Shown here one piece after another: positions 12,272 to 25,864 of a stretch of 64,000 nt of DNA. Under the pieces are notes generated by a model that was given only the letters and a program-made list of their open reading frames with translations, did not search any database and was not told the DNA's origin. Where the stretch lies: positions 5,890,001 to 5,954,000 of the forward strand of contig NW_027480440.1 in assembly GCF_051401765.1 (NCBI RefSeq), read 5' to 3'. The number at the start of each line of letters is the position of its first letter. Position 1 is the stretch's first letter. Source of the stretch: Calliopsis andreniformis (taxonomy: Eukaryota; Arthropoda; Insecta; Hymenoptera; Andrenidae). The translations under genes and the position numbers were made by a program.

Positions 12272-15200
12272 TCAATCCTCAATCCTCAATCCTCAATTCT
12301 CAATACTCAATCCTCAATCCTCAATCCTCAAACTTCAATCCTCAATACTCAACATTCAATACTCATTCCTGAATCCTCAACCCTCAATCCTCATTCCTCA
12401 ATCCTCAATCCACAATCCCAAATCCTCAATCCTCAATACTCAATCCTCAACCCTCAATCCTCTGTCCTGAAACCTCACTACCGAATCCTTAACCCTGAAT
12501 CCTCAATCTTCAGCCCTCAGTCCCCAACAATCAATAGTCAATCCTCAATCCTCAATAGAATATCCTCAACTCACCGTTTTCAATACTGAATCCCCATTCT
12601 TCAATCCTCAAATCTCAATCCACAAGCATCAATTCTCATCACTCAACCGTCAACACTCAGTCCTCAATCTTCAATCCTCAATCCTAAATCCACAATCGTC
12701 AATCCTCAATTCCCAATCCTCAATCCTCAATCCTCAATCCTCATTCTTCAATCCTCAACACCCAGTCCTCAATCTTCAATCCTCAATCCTCAGTCCTCAA
12801 TTCTCAATTCTCAATCCACAGTCCTCAGACCTCAGACATCAATACTCAACCCTCAGTCCTCGTCCGCAATCCACAACCCTCAATCCTCAATCCTCAATCT
12901 TCAAACATCAATATTCTATCTTCAATCCTCAATCCTCAATCCTCAATCCTCAATCCTCAATCCTCAATCTTCAATCCTCAATACTTAATCTTCAATCCTC
13001 AATCCTCAATCCTCAATCCTCAATCCTCAATCCTCAATCCTCAATCGTCAATCCTCAATTCCCAATCCTCAACCTTCAATCCTCAATCTTCAATCCACAA
13101 TCCTCAATCCTCAATCCTCAGCCTTCAATCCTCAATACTCAATCTTCAATCCTCTTTCCTCAATCCTCAATCCTCAATCTTCAATCTTCATTCCTCAATC
13201 CTCAATCCTCAATCCTCAATCCTCAATCCTCAATCTTCAATCCTCAATACTCAATCTTCATTCCTCAATCCTCAGTCCTCAATCCTCAATCCTCAATCTT
13301 CGATCCTCAGTCCCCAATCCTCAATCTTCAATCCTCAATCCTCAACTCTCAATCCTCAATCCTCAATTTTCAATCTTCAATATTCAATCTTCAATCTACA
13401 ATCCTCAGTCCTCAATCCTCAATCCTCAGCCCTCAATCCTCAATCCTCAATCCTCAGTCCTGAAACCTGAATCCCGAATCCTCAATCCTGAATCCGCAAA
13501 CTTCAGTCCTCAGTCCTCAACAATCAATTGTCAATCCTCAATCCTCAATAGAATATCCTCAATTCACAATTTTCAATACTCAGTCCCCATTCTTCAAACT
13601 TCAAATCTCAATCCATAAACATCAATTCTCATTACTCAACCCTCGACACTCAGTCCTCAATCTTCAATCCTCAATCCTCAATCCTCAATCTTGAATCCTC
13701 AATACTCAACCTTCAATCCTCAATCCTCAATTCTCAAACCTCAATACTCAATCCTCAATCGTCAATCCTCAATCCCCAATCCTCAATCTTCAATCCTCTA
13801 TCCTCAATCCTCAATCCTCAATCCTCAATCTTCAATACACAATACTCAATCTTCAATCCTCAATCCGCAATCCTCATTCCTCAATCCTCAATCCTCCATC
13901 CTCAATCCTCAATCTCCAATCCTCAATCCTCAATCCTCAATCCTCAATCTTCAATACTCAATACTCAATCTTCAATCCTCAATCCGTAATCCTCATTCCT
14001 CAATCCTCAATCCTCCATCCTCAATCCTCAATCTTCAATCCTCAATACTCTATCTGCAATCCTCAATCCTCAATCCTCAATCCCCGATCCTAATTCGTCA
14101 CTCCTCAATACCCAATCCTCAATCTTCAATCCTCAATCCTCAATCCTCAATTCTCAATACTCAATCCTCAATCATCAATCCTTAATCTTCAATCCTCAAT
14201 ACTCAACCTTCAATACTCATTACTCAATCCTCAATCCTCAACCCTCAATCCTCAATCCTCAATCCCAAATCCTCAATCCTCAATCCTCAATCCTCAACCC
14301 TCAAACCTCAGTCCTGAAACCTCTATACCGAATCCTTAATCCTGAACCCTCAATCTTCAGCCCTCAGTCCTCAACAATCAATTGTCAATCCTCAATCCTC
14401 AATAGAATATCCTCAATTCACAGTTTTCAATACTCAATCCCCATTCTTCAATCTTCAAATGTCAATCCACAAACATCAATTCTCATCACTCAACCCTCAA
14501 CACTCAGTCCTCAATCTTCAATCCTCAATCCTCAATCCTCAATCTTCAATCCTCAGTACTCAATCTTCAATCCTCAATCCTCAATTCTCAATCCTCAATA
14601 CTCAATCTTCAATCCACAATCCTCAATCCTCAATCCTCAATCCTCAATCCTCAATCCTCAACCCTCAATTCTCAATCCTCAATCCTCAGTCCTCAGTCCT
14701 CAAACCTTAATCCTCAACCCACAGTCCTCATCCTCATTCCTCAATCCTCAGTCCTCAATCCTCAATCTTCAATCCCCAATACTCAATCTTCAATCCTCAA
14801 TCCTCAGTCCTCAAACCTCAATTCTGAATCCGCAATCCTGAATCCTCAACCTTCAGCCCTCAGTCCTCAACAATCAGTTGTCAATCCTCAATACTCAATA
14901 GGGTATCCTCAATTCACAGTTTTCAATCCTCAATGCTCAATAGAGTATCATCAGTTCACAGTTTTCAATACTCAATACTCAAATGCAATCTTCAAATCTC
15001 TATCTACAAACATCAATTCTCATCACTCAACCCCCAACACTCAGTCCTCAATGTTCAACACGCAATCCTCAATTCTCAAACTTCAAACCTCAATACTGAA
15101 TCTTCAATCCTAAATCCTCAATCCTCAATGCTCAATACTCACTCCTCATTCCTCGATCCTCAGTCCCCAATCCTCAATCTTCAATCCTCAATCCTCAACC

Positions 15201-15609
15201 CTGAATCCTCACTCTTCAGCCCTCAGTCCTCAACAATCAGTTGTCAATCCTCAATCCTCAATAGAATATCACCAATTCACAGTTTTCAATACTCAATCCC
15301 CATTCTTCAATCTTCAAATCTCAATCCACAAACATCAATTCTCATTACTCAACCCTCAACACTCAGTCCTCAATCTTCAATCCTCAATCCTCAATCCTCA
15401 ATCTTCAATCCTCAATACTCAATCTTCAATCCTCAATCCTCAATTCTCATTCCTCAATACTCAATCTGCAATCCTCAATCCTCAATCCTCAAACCTCAAT
15501 CCTGAATCCTCAATCCTGAATCCTCAACCTTCTGCCCTCAGTCCTCAACAGTCAGTTGTCAATCATCAATCCTCAATAGAATATCAACAATTCACAGTTT
15601 TCAAAACAC

Positions 15610-16667
15610 AATACTCAATCTTAAATCCTCAATCCTCAATCCTCAATCCTCAACACTCAATCCTCAACACGCAGTCCTCTCACTTCAATCCTCCATTCTC
15701 AATACTCAATCCTCAAGCGTCAATCCTCAATCCTCAATCCTCAACCCTCAATCCTCAGTCCTCAAACCTCAATCCCGAATCCTCAATCCTGAATCCTCAA
15801 TCTTCAGCCCTCAGTCCTCAAGAATCAATTGCCAATCCTCAATCCTCAATAGAATAACCTCATGTCACAGTTTCCAATACTCAATCCCCGTTCTTCAATC
15901 TTCAAATCTCAATCCACAAACATCAATTCTCATCACTCAAACCTCAACACTCAGTCCTCCATCTTCAATCCTCAATCCTCAATCATCAATCATCAATCCT
16001 CAATCCTCAATCCTCAATCTTCAATCCTCTATACTCAATCTTCAATCCTCAGTCCTCAATCCTCAATCCTCAATCGTCATTCTTCAATCCTCAACACACA
16101 ATCCTCAATCTTCAATCCTCAGTCCTCAATCCTCAATGCCCAATCCTCAATCCTCAATCCTCAGACATCAAACATCAATACTCAACCCTCAGTCCTCGTC
16201 CTCAATCCACAACACTCAATCCTCAATCCTCAATCTTCAATCATCAATATTCAATCTTCAATCCTCAATCCTCAATCCTCAATCCTCAATCCTCAATCCT
16301 CAATACTCAATCCTCAATACCCAATCCTCAATCTTCAATCCTCAATTCTCAATCCTCAATCCTCAATCCTCAATCCTCAATCCTCAATCCTCAGTGCTCA
16401 AACCTCACTCCCGAATCCTCAATCCTCAATCCTCGACCCTCAATCCTCAGTCCTTAAACCTCAATGCCGAATCCTCAATCCTGAATCCTCAACCTTCAGC
16501 ACTCAGTCCTCTACAATCAATTGTCAATCCTTCAGTCCTCAATAGAATATCCTCAATTCACAGTTTTCAATACTCAATCCCCATTCTTCAATCTTCTAAT
16601 CTCAATCCACAAACATCAATTCTCATCACTGAACCCTCAACACTCAGTCCTCAATCTTCAATCCTCA
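15610..16667 (+). repeat. Block Q, copy 2
   Basis: Partner of 9,222-10,272. Its left neighbour (about 15,483-15,621) matches 8,640-8,778 instead, so a 455-base (65-heptamer) piece is absent at the junction. On the right the match stops where a piece of about 300 bases is missing. Confidence 0.85.
15650..15719 (+). repeat. Cassette B right half, duplicate
   Basis: Terminal TCAAGCG at 15713-15719, exactly 6,395 bases after the half copy at 9318; part of the larger block that repeats 9.2-10.3 kb. Confidence 0.68.
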
Positions 16668-16716
16668 ATCCTCAATCCTCAATCCTCAATCCTCAATCCT
16701 CAATCCTCAATCCTCA

Positions 16717-17220
16717 ATCCTCAGTCCTCAGTCCTCAAACATCAATCCTGAATCCTCAATCCTGAATCCTCAATCTTCAGCCCGCAGTCCTCAACAATCA
16801 GTTGTCAATCCTCAATCCTCAACAGAATATCACCAATTCACAGTTTTCAATACTCAATACTCAATCTGCAATCTTCAAATCTCTATCCACAAACATCAAT
16901 TCTCATCACTCAACCCTCAACACTCAGTCCTCGATCCTCAATATTCAATCCTCAATCCTCGATCCTCAATCCTCAAACCTCAATCCTCAATCGTCAATCT
17001 CCAATCCTGAATAGTCAATCTTCAATCCTCAATCCTCAGTCCTCAATCCTCAATCCTCATTCTTCAATCCTCAACACCCAATCCTCAATCTTCAATCCTC
17101 AATCCTCAGTCCTCAATCCTCAACACTCAATCCTCAATCCTCAATCCTCAATCCTCAATACCCAATCCTCAATCCTCAATCCTCAATCCTCAATCCTCAA
17201 TCCTCAATCCTCAATCCTCA
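16717..17220 (+). repeat. 504-base tandem unit, first member
   Basis: Followed directly by a second 504-base (72-heptamer) unit at 17,221-17,724; cassette A anchors at 16819 and 17323. This member resembles 1,150-1,500 (shared TCAATAG-to-AGTC change at 1,433/17,012 and TCATTCT), whereas the second resembles 10.6-11.1 kb. Confidence 0.82.
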
Positions 17221-17874
17221 ATCCTCAGTCCTCAGTCCTCAAACATCAATCCTGAATCCTCAATCCTGAATCCTCAATCTTCAGCCCGCAGTCCTCAACA
17301 ATCAGTTGTCAATCCTCAATCCTCAACAGAATATCACCAATTCACAGTTTTCAATACTCAATACTCAATCTGCAATCTTCAAATCTCTATCCACAAACAT
17401 CAATTCTCATCACTCAACCCTCAACACTCAGTCCTCGATCCTCAATATTCAATCCTCAATCCTCGATCCTCAATCCTCAAACCTCAATCCTCAATCGTCA
17501 ATCTCCATTCCTGAATACTCAATCTTCAATCCTCAATCCTCAGTCCTCAATCCTCAATCCTCGTTCTTCAATCCTCAACACCCAATCCTCAATCTTCAAT
17601 CCTCAATCCTCAATCCTCAATCCTCAATACTCAATCCTCAATGCTCAACCTTGAATCCTCAATCCTCAATACTCAATCCTCAATTCTCAATCCTCAATCG
17701 TCAACCTTCAATTCTCAATACTCAACCTTCTATCCTCAGTACTCAATCCTAATTCGTCACTCCTCAATACGCAATCCTCAATCCTCAATCCTCAATCCTC
17801 AATCCTGAGTCCTCAATCCTCAATCGTCATTCCTCAATACCCAATCCTCAATCCTCAATCATCAATCCTCAATC
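17219..17874 (+). repeat. Block R, copy 2
   Basis: Partner of 10,620-11,275, and also the second member of the 504-base tandem pair that starts at 16,717. Confidence 0.84.
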
Positions 17875-18001
17875 CTCAATCCTCAATCCTCAATCCTCAA
17901 TCCTCAGTCCTCAAACATCAGTCCTGAATCCTCAATCCTGAAACCTCAATCTTCAGCCCTCAGTCCTCAACAGTCAGTTGTCAATCCTCAATCCTCAATA
18001 G

Positions 18002-18753
18002 AATATCACCAATTCATAGTTTTCAATACTCAATACTCAATCTGCCATCTTCAAATCTCTATCCACAAACATCAATTCTCATCACTCAACCCTCAACACT
18101 CAGTCCCCAATCCTCAATATTCAATCCTCAATCCTCAATCCTCAAACCTCAATCCTCAACCTTCAATCCTCAATGCTCAATGTTGAATCCTCAATCCTCA
18201 ATACTCAATCCTCAATTCTCAATCCTCAATCGTCAATCTTCAATCCTCAATACTCAATCTTCAATTCTCAGTCCTCAGTCCTCAATCCCCAATCTTCATT
18301 CTTCAATCCTCAATACCCAATCCTCAATCTTCAACCCTCAATCCTCAATCCCCAATCCACAATCTTCAATCCTCAATACTCAATCCTCAATCCCCCAATA
18401 CTCAATCTTCAATCCTCAATACTCAATCCTGAATCCTCAATCTTCAGCCCTCAGTCCTCAACTATCAATTGTCAATCCTCAATCCTCAATAGAATAACCT
18501 CAATTCACAGTTTTCAATACTCAATCCCCATTCTTCAATCTTCAAATCTCAATCCACAGACATCAATTCTCATCACTCAACCCTCAACACTCAGTCCTCA
18601 ATCTTCAATACTCAGTCCTCAATCCTCAATCTTCAATCCTCAATACTCAATCTTCAATCCTCAATCCTCAATCCTCAATACTCAACCATCAATCCTCCAT
18701 TCTCAATACTCAATAGAATATCATGAATTCTCAGGATTCAATACTCAAACCTC
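18002..18753 (+). repeat. Block S, copy 2
   Basis: Partner of 2,985-3,735. It holds one of the few 8-base units (five C in a row near 18,393). Confidence 0.8.
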
Positions 18754-18763
18754 AACCCTCAAC
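18668..18763 (+). repeat. Cassette B-prime, second copy
   Basis: Anchor at 18710, which is 15,018 bases after the copy at 3692. It belongs to the longer block shared between about 3.0-3.7 kb and 18.0-18.75 kb. Confidence 0.75.
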
Positions 18764-18764
18764 C

Positions 18765-19650
18765 CTCAATCCTCAATCCTCAGTCCTCAATCCTCAATCC
18801 TCAATCCTCAACCCTCATTCCTCAACCCTCCATTCTCAGTCCTGAAACCTCAATCCCGAATCCTCAATCCTGAATCCTCAATCTTCAGCCCTCAGCCCTC
18901 AACAATCAGTTGTCAATCCTCAATCCACAATAGAATGTCCTCAATTCGCAGGTTTCAGTACTCAATACTCAATCTGCAATCCTCTAGTCTCTATCCGCAA
19001 ACATCAATCCTCATCACTCAACCCTCAACACTCAGTCCCCAATCCTCAATCTTCAATCCTCAATCCTCAACCCTCAATCCTCAATCCTCAATCTTCAATC
19101 CTCAATGCTCAATCTTCAAACCTCAATCCTCAATCCTCAATCCTCAATCCTCAATCCTCAATCCTCAATCCTCATTCGTCAAACGCCAATCCTGAATACG
19201 CAATCTTCAATTATCAATCCTCAATCCTCAATCCTCAACCCTCATTCTTCAATACCCAATACCCAATCCTCAATCTTCAATCCACAATCCTCAATCCTCA
19301 ATTCTCAATCCTCAATCCTCAGTCCTCAGACCTCAAACCTGAATCCTCAACCCTCAGCCCTCATACTCAATCCTCAATCCTCAATCCTTAATCCTCAATC
19401 TTCAATCCTCAATACTCAATATTCAACCCTCAATCCTCAGTCCTCAAACCTCAATCCCGAATCCTCAATCCTGAATCCTCAATCTTCAGCCCTCAGTCCT
19501 CCACAATCAATTGTCAATCCACAATCCTCAATAGAATAACCTCAATTCACAGTTTTCAATACTCAATCCCCATTCTTCAATCTTCAAATCTCAATCCACA
19601 ATCATCAATTCTCGTCACTCAACCCTCAACACTCAGTCCTCAATCTTCAA
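18765..19650 (+). repeat. Block T, copy 1 (886 bp)
   Basis: Nearly identical to 20,253-21,138 at a distance of 1,488; the only clear difference I saw is CCACAATC near 19,501 against CAACAATC. It holds cassette A at 18927 and 19528. Confidence 0.9.
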
Positions 19651-20252
19651 TCCTCAATCCTCAATCCTCAATCCTCAATCTTCAATCCTCAATACTCAAT
19701 CTTCAATCCTCAATCCTCAATCTTCAATCATCAATACTCAATCTTCAATCTTCAATCTCAATCCTCAATCCTCAATCCTCAATCCCCAATCGTCAATCCT
19801 AAATACTCAATCTTCAATCCTCAATCCTCAATCCTCAATCCTCAATCCTCAATCCTCAATCCTCAATCCTCAATCCTCAATCCTCAATTCTCAACCTTCA
19901 ATCCCCAATACTCAATCTTCAATCCTCAATACTCAATCCTCAATCCTCAATCGTCATTCTTCAATTCGCAACACCCAATCCTCAATCTTCAATCCTCAAT
20001 CCTCAATGATCAATTCTCAATACTCAATCCTCAATCCTCAGACCTCAAACATCAATACTCAACCCTCAGTCCTCGTCCTCAATCCACAACACTCAATCCT
20101 CAATCCTCGATCTTCAATCATCAATATTCAAAGTTCAATCCTCAATCCTCAATCCTCAATCCTCAATCCTCAATCCTCAATGTTCAATCCTCAATACCAA
20201 ATCCTCAGTCTTCAATCCTCGATCCTCAATCCTCAATCCTCAATCCTCAATC

Positions 20253-21138
20253 CTCAATCCTCAATCCTCAGTCCTCAATCCTCAATCCTCAATCCTCAAT
20301 CCTCATTCCTCAACCCTCCATTCTCAGTCCTGAAACCTCAATCCCGAATCCTCAATCCTGAATCCTCAATCTTCAGCCCTCAGCCCTCAACAATCAGTTG
20401 TCAATCCTCAATCCACAATAGAATGTCCTCAATTCGCAGGTTTCAGTACTCAATACTCAATCTGCAATCCTCTAGTCTCTATCCGCAAACATCAATCCTC
20501 ATCACTCAACCCTCAACACTCAGTCCCCAATCCTCAATCTTCAATCCTCAATCCTCAACCCTCAATCCTCAATCCTCAATCTTCAATCCTCAATGCTCAA
20601 TCTTCAAACCTCAATCCTCAATCCTCAATCCTCAATCCTCAATCCTCAATCCTCAATCCTCATTCGTCAAACGCCAATCCTGAATACGCAATCTTCAATT
20701 ATCAATCCTCAATCCTCAATCCTCAACCCTCATTCTTCAATACCCAATACCCAATCCTCAATCTTCAATCCACAATCCTCAATCCTCAATTCTCAATCCT
20801 CAATCCTCAGTCCTCAGACCTCAAACCTGAATCCTCAACCCTCAGCCCTCATACTCAATCCTCAATCCTCAATCCTTAATCCTCAATCTTCAATCCTCAA
20901 TACTCAATATTCAACCCTCAATCCTCAGTCCTCAAACCTCAATCCCGAATCCTCAATCCTGAATCCTCAATCTTCAGCCCTCAGTCCTCAACAATCAATT
21001 GTCAATCCACAATCCTCAATAGAATAACCTCAATTCACAGTTTTCAATACTCAATCCCCATTCTTCAATCTTCAAATCTCAATCCACAATCATCAATTCT
21101 CGTCACTCAACCCTCAACACTCAGTCCTCAATCTTCAA
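20253..21138 (+). repeat. Block T, copy 2 (886 bp)
   Basis: Partner of 18,765-19,650, with cassette A at 20415 and 21016. Confidence 0.9.
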
Positions 21139-21635
21139 TCTTCAATCCTCAATCGTCAATCTTCAATCCTCAATTCTCAATCTTCAATCCCGAATCCTCA
21201 ATTCTCAATCCTCAATACTCAATCCTCAACCGCCAATCCTCAATCCCCAACCCCAATCTTCAATCCCCAATCCTCAATCCTCAATCCTCAATCCTCAATC
21301 TTTAATCCTCAATACTCAATCTGCAATCCTCAATCCTCAATCCTCAATCCCCAATACTCATTCTTCAATCCTCAATACCCAATCCTCAATCTTCAATCCT
21401 CAATCCTCAATCCTCAATTCTCAATCCTCAATCCTCAACCCTCAATCATCATCCTCAGTCCCCAATCCTCAATCTTCAATCCTCAATCTGCAATCCTCAA
21501 TCCTCAATCCTCAGTCCTCAGTCCTCAGCCCTCAAGCCTCAACCCTCAACCCTCAGACCTCATCCTCAATTCTCAATCCTCAATCCTCGATCCTCAATCT
21601 CCAATCCTCAATACTCAATCTTCAATCCTCAATCC

Positions 21636-21731
21636 TCAATCCTCAATACTCAACCATCAATCCTCCATTCTCAATACTCAATAGAATATCATGAATTCTC
21701 AGGATTCAATACTCAAACCTCAACCCTCAAC
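21636..21731 (+). repeat. Cassette B-prime, third copy
   Basis: Anchor at 21678. The TCAGGAT variant matches the copy at 18710, while the downstream CAGCCCTCATCC run matches the copy at 3692, so this copy combines features of both. Confidence 0.72.
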
Positions 21732-23579
21732 CCTCAGCCCTCATCCTCAATCCTCAATCCTCAATCCTCAATCCTCAATATTCAATCCTCAATACTCAAT
21801 CCTCAATCTTCAATCATCAATATTCAATTTTCAATCCTCAATCCTCAATCGTCAATCCTTAATCCTCAATCCTCAATCCTCAACCTTCAATCCTCAATCC
21901 TCAACCCTCAATACTCAATCCTCAATCATCAATCCTCAACACACAATCTTCAATCCTCAATCCTCAATCCTAAATCCTCAATCCTCAATCTTCAATCCTC
22001 AATACTCAATCTTCAATCCTCAATCCACAATCCTCATTCCTGAATCCTCAATCCTCAATCCTCAATCCTCAATCTTCAATCCGCAATACTCAATCTTCAA
22101 TCCTCAATCCTCTATCCTCAATCCTCAATCCTCAATATTCAATCGCCAATACTCTATCTTCAATCCTCAATCCTAATTCGTCACTCCTCAATACCCAATC
22201 CTCAATCTTCAATCCTCAATCCTCAATCCTCAATCTTCAGTCGTCAATACTCTACCTTCAATCCTCAATCCTAATTCGTCACTCCTCAATACCCAATCCT
22301 CAATCTTCAATCCTCAATCCTCAATCCTCAATTCTCAATCCTCAGTCCTCAATTCCCAATCCTCAATCTTCAATCCTCAATCCTCAATCTTCAATCCTCA
22401 ATCCTCAATCCTCAATCCTCAATCCCCAATCGTCAATCCTCAATACTCAATCCTCAATCCTTAATCCTCAATCCTCAATCCTCAATCTTCATTCCTCAAT
22501 ACTCAATCTTCAACCCTCATTCTTCAATCCTCAATACTCAATCTTCAATCCTCAATCCTCAATCCTCAATCCTCAATCCTCAATCCTCAACCCTCAATCC
22601 TCAGTCCTGAAACCTCAATACCGAATCCTCAATCCTGTATTCTCAATCCTCAATATTCAATCCTCAATTATCAATCTTCAATCCTCAATCCTCAATCCTC
22701 AATCCTCAATCCTCAATCCTCAATCCTCAATCCCAAATCCTCAATCCTCAATCCTCAATCCTCAACCCTCAATCCTCAGTCCTGAAACCTCAATCCCGAA
22801 TCCTCAATCCTGAATCCTCAACCTTCAGCCCTCAGTCCTCAACAATCAGTTGTCAATCCTCAATCCTCAATAGAATATCCTCAATTCACAGTTTTCAATA
22901 CTCAATCCCCATTCTTCAATCTTCAAATCTCAATCCACAAACATCAATTCTCATCACTCAACCATCAACACTCAGTCCTCAATTTTCAATCCTCAACCCT
23001 AAATCCTCGATCTTCAATCCTCAATACTCAGTCTTCAATCCGAAATCCTTAATTCTCAATCCTCAATACTGGATCCTCATTCGTCAATCCTCAATTCCCA
23101 ATCCTCAACCTTCTATCCTCAATCCTCAATCTTCAATCCTCAATCCTCAATCCTCAATCCTCAATCCTCAATCCCCAATCCTCAACCTGCAATCCTCAAT
23201 ACTCAATCTTCAATCCTCAATCCTCAATACTCAATCATCAGTCCTCAATCCTCAATCCTCAATCCTCAATCCTCAATCTTCAATCCTCAATACTCAATCT
23301 TCAACCATCAATCTTCAATCCTCAATCCTAAATCCTCAATCTTCAATCCTCAATACTCAATCTTCAATCCTCAATCCTCAATTCTCAATCCTCAACCCGC
23401 AATCCTCAATCCTCAATCCTCAATCTTCAATCCTCAATACTCAATCTCCAACCCTCAATCTTCAATCCTCAATCCTCAATTCTCAATCCTCAATACTCTA
23501 TCTTCAATCCTCAATACTCAATCTTCAACCCTCAATCTTCAATCTTCAATCCTCAATCCTCATTCTTCAATCCTCAATC

Positions 23580-23997
23580 CTCAATCCTCAATCCTGAATC
23601 CTCAATCCTGAAACCTCAGTCTTCAGCCCTCAGTCCTCAACAGTCAGTTGTCAATCCTCAATCCTCAATCGAATATCACCAATTCATAGTTTTCAATACT
23701 CAATGCTCAATCTGCCATCTTCAAATCTCTATCCACAAACATCAATTCTCATTACTCAACCCTCAACACTCAGTCCCCAATCCTCAATATTCAATCCTCA
23801 ATCCTCAAGCTTCAATCCTCAATCCTCAACCTTCAATCCTCAATGCTCAATGTTGAATCCTCAATCCTCAATACTCAATCCTCAATTCTCAATACTCAAT
23901 CGTCCATTTTCAATCCTCAATACTCAATCTTCAATTCCCAGTCCTCAGTCCTCAATACCCAATCCTCATTCTTCAATCCTCAATACCCAATCCTCAA
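23580..23997 (+). repeat. Block U, copy 1
   Basis: Matches 24,825-25,240 at a distance of 1,245, including the GCCATCT and TCCATTT variants. Confidence 0.85.
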
Positions 23998-24824
23998 TCT
24001 TCAACCCTCAATCCTCAATCCTCAATCCTCAACCTTCAATCCTCAATACTCAATCTTCAATCCTCAATCCTCAATCCTCAATCCTCAAAACTCAATCCCC
24101 AATCCTCAATCCCAAATACTCAATCCTCAATCCTCAATCCTCAGTTCTCAATCGTCAATACTCAATCCTCAATCGTCAATCCTCAATTCCCGATCCTCAA
24201 TCTTCAATCCTCAATCCTCAATCCTCAGTCCTCAATTCTCAATTCCGAGTCCTCAGTCCTGAATCCTCAACATTCAGCCCTCAGTCCACAACAATCAGTT
24301 GTCAATCCTCAATCCTCAACAGAATATCCTCAATCCACAGTTTTAAATACTCAATACTCAATCTGCAATCTTCAAACCTCTATCCACAAACATCAATTCT
24401 CATCACTAAACCCTCAACACTCAGTCCCCAATCCTCAATATTCAATCCTCAATCCTCAATCCTCGATCCTCAATCCTCAAACTTCAATCCTCAATGCTCA
24501 ATCTGCAAGCCTCAATGCTCTATACTCAATCCTCAATCCTCAATCCTCAATCGTTAGTCTTCAATCCTCAATACTCAATCTTCAATACTCAGTCCTCAAT
24601 CCTCAATCCTCTATCCTCATTCTTGAATCCTCAATACCCAATTCTGAATCTTCAATCCTCAATCCTCAATCCTCAATTCTCAATCCTCAATCCTCAGTCC
24701 TCAGTCCTCAAACCTCAATCCTCAACCCTCAGCCCTCATCCTCAATCCTCAATCCTCGATACTCAATCCTCAATCCTCAATCCTCAATCCTCAATACTCA
24801 ATCTTTAATCCTCAATCCTCAGTC

Positions 24825-25240
24825 CTCAATCCTCAATCCTGAATCCTCAATCCTGAAACCTCAGTCTTCAGCCCTCAGTCCTCAACAGTCAGTTGTCAAT
24901 CCTCAATCCTCAATAGAATATCACCAATTCATAGTTTTCAATACTCAATGCTCAATCTGCCATCTTCAAATCTCTATCCACAAACATCAATTCTCATTAC
25001 TCAACCCTCAACACTCAGTCCCCAATCCTCAATATTCAATCCTCAATCCTCAATCTTCAATCCTCAATCCTCAACCTTCAACCCTCAATGCTCAATGTTG
25101 AATCCTCAATCCTCAATACTCAATCCTCAATTCTCAATACTCAATCGTCCATTTTCAATCCTCAATACTCAATCTTCAATTCCCAGTCCTCAGTCCTCAA
25201 TACCCAATCCTCATTCTTCAATCCTCAATACCCAATCCTC
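24825..25240 (+). repeat. Block U, copy 2
   Basis: Partner of 23,580-23,997. The cassette A anchor 24910 reads TCAATAG where the partner at 23665 reads TCAATCG. Confidence 0.85.
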
Positions 25241-25864
25241 AATTCTCAATCCTCAATCCTCAATCCTCGACCTTCAATCCTCAATACTCAATCTTCAATC
25301 CTCAATCCTCAATCCTCAATCCTCAATCCTCAATCCTCAGTCCTCAATGCCAAATCCTCAATCCTCAATCCTCAATCCTTAACCCTCAATCCTCAGTCCT
25401 GAAACCTCAATCCCGAATCCTCAATCCTGAATCCTCAGCCTTCAGCCCTCAGTCCTCAACAATCAATTGTCAATCCTCAATCCTCAATAGAATATCCTCA
25501 ATTCACAGTATTCAATACTCAATCCCCATTCTTCAATCTTCAAATCTCAATCCACAAACATCAATTCTCATCACTCAACCCTCAACACTCAGTCAACTAT
25601 CTTCAATCCTCAATACACAATCTTCAATCCTCAGTCCTCAATTCTCAATCCTCAATGCTCAATCCTCAATCGTCAATCCTCAATTGCCAATCCTCAATCT
25701 TCAATCCTCAATCCTCAATCCTCAATCCTCAATCCTCAATACTCAATCTTCAATCCTCAATCCTCAGTCCTCAATCCTCAATCCTCAACCTTCAATCCTC
25801 AATACTCAACCTTCAATCCTCAATCCTCAATCCTCAATCCTCAATCCTCAATCTTCAATCCTCA

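Larger units (their letters stand above)
9461..18760 (+). repeat. Array segment 3: densest cassette A region
   Basis: Sixteen cassette A anchors: 10144, 10724, 11809, 12552, 13545, 14399, 14895, 14937, 15258, 15573, 15846, 16539, 16819, 17323, 17995 and 18486, plus a left-half B at 18710. The pair 14895/14937 is only 42 bases (six heptamers) apart, a nested partial duplication of the cassette centre. 8-base units occur near 10,130 and 12,048, and a 6-base unit (TCAAAT) near 14,978. Much of the segment repeats sequence from 0-11 kb (see the block entries). No gene is present. Confidence 0.88.
18761..23560 (+). repeat. Array segment 4: local 1,488-bp duplication, then cassette-poor stretch
   Basis: Cassette A anchors are at 18927, 19528, 20415, 21016 and 22867, and a left-half B is at 21678. 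The four copies at 18927/20415 and 19528/21016 are two pairs separated by exactly 1,488 bases. The copies at 18927 and 20415 carry ACAATAG with AATGTCC instead of TCAATAG-AATATCC. From about 21,140 to 22,770 only plain variant heptamers, D cassettes (22,173 and about 22,270) and the half B are seen. No gene is present. Confidence 0.88.
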
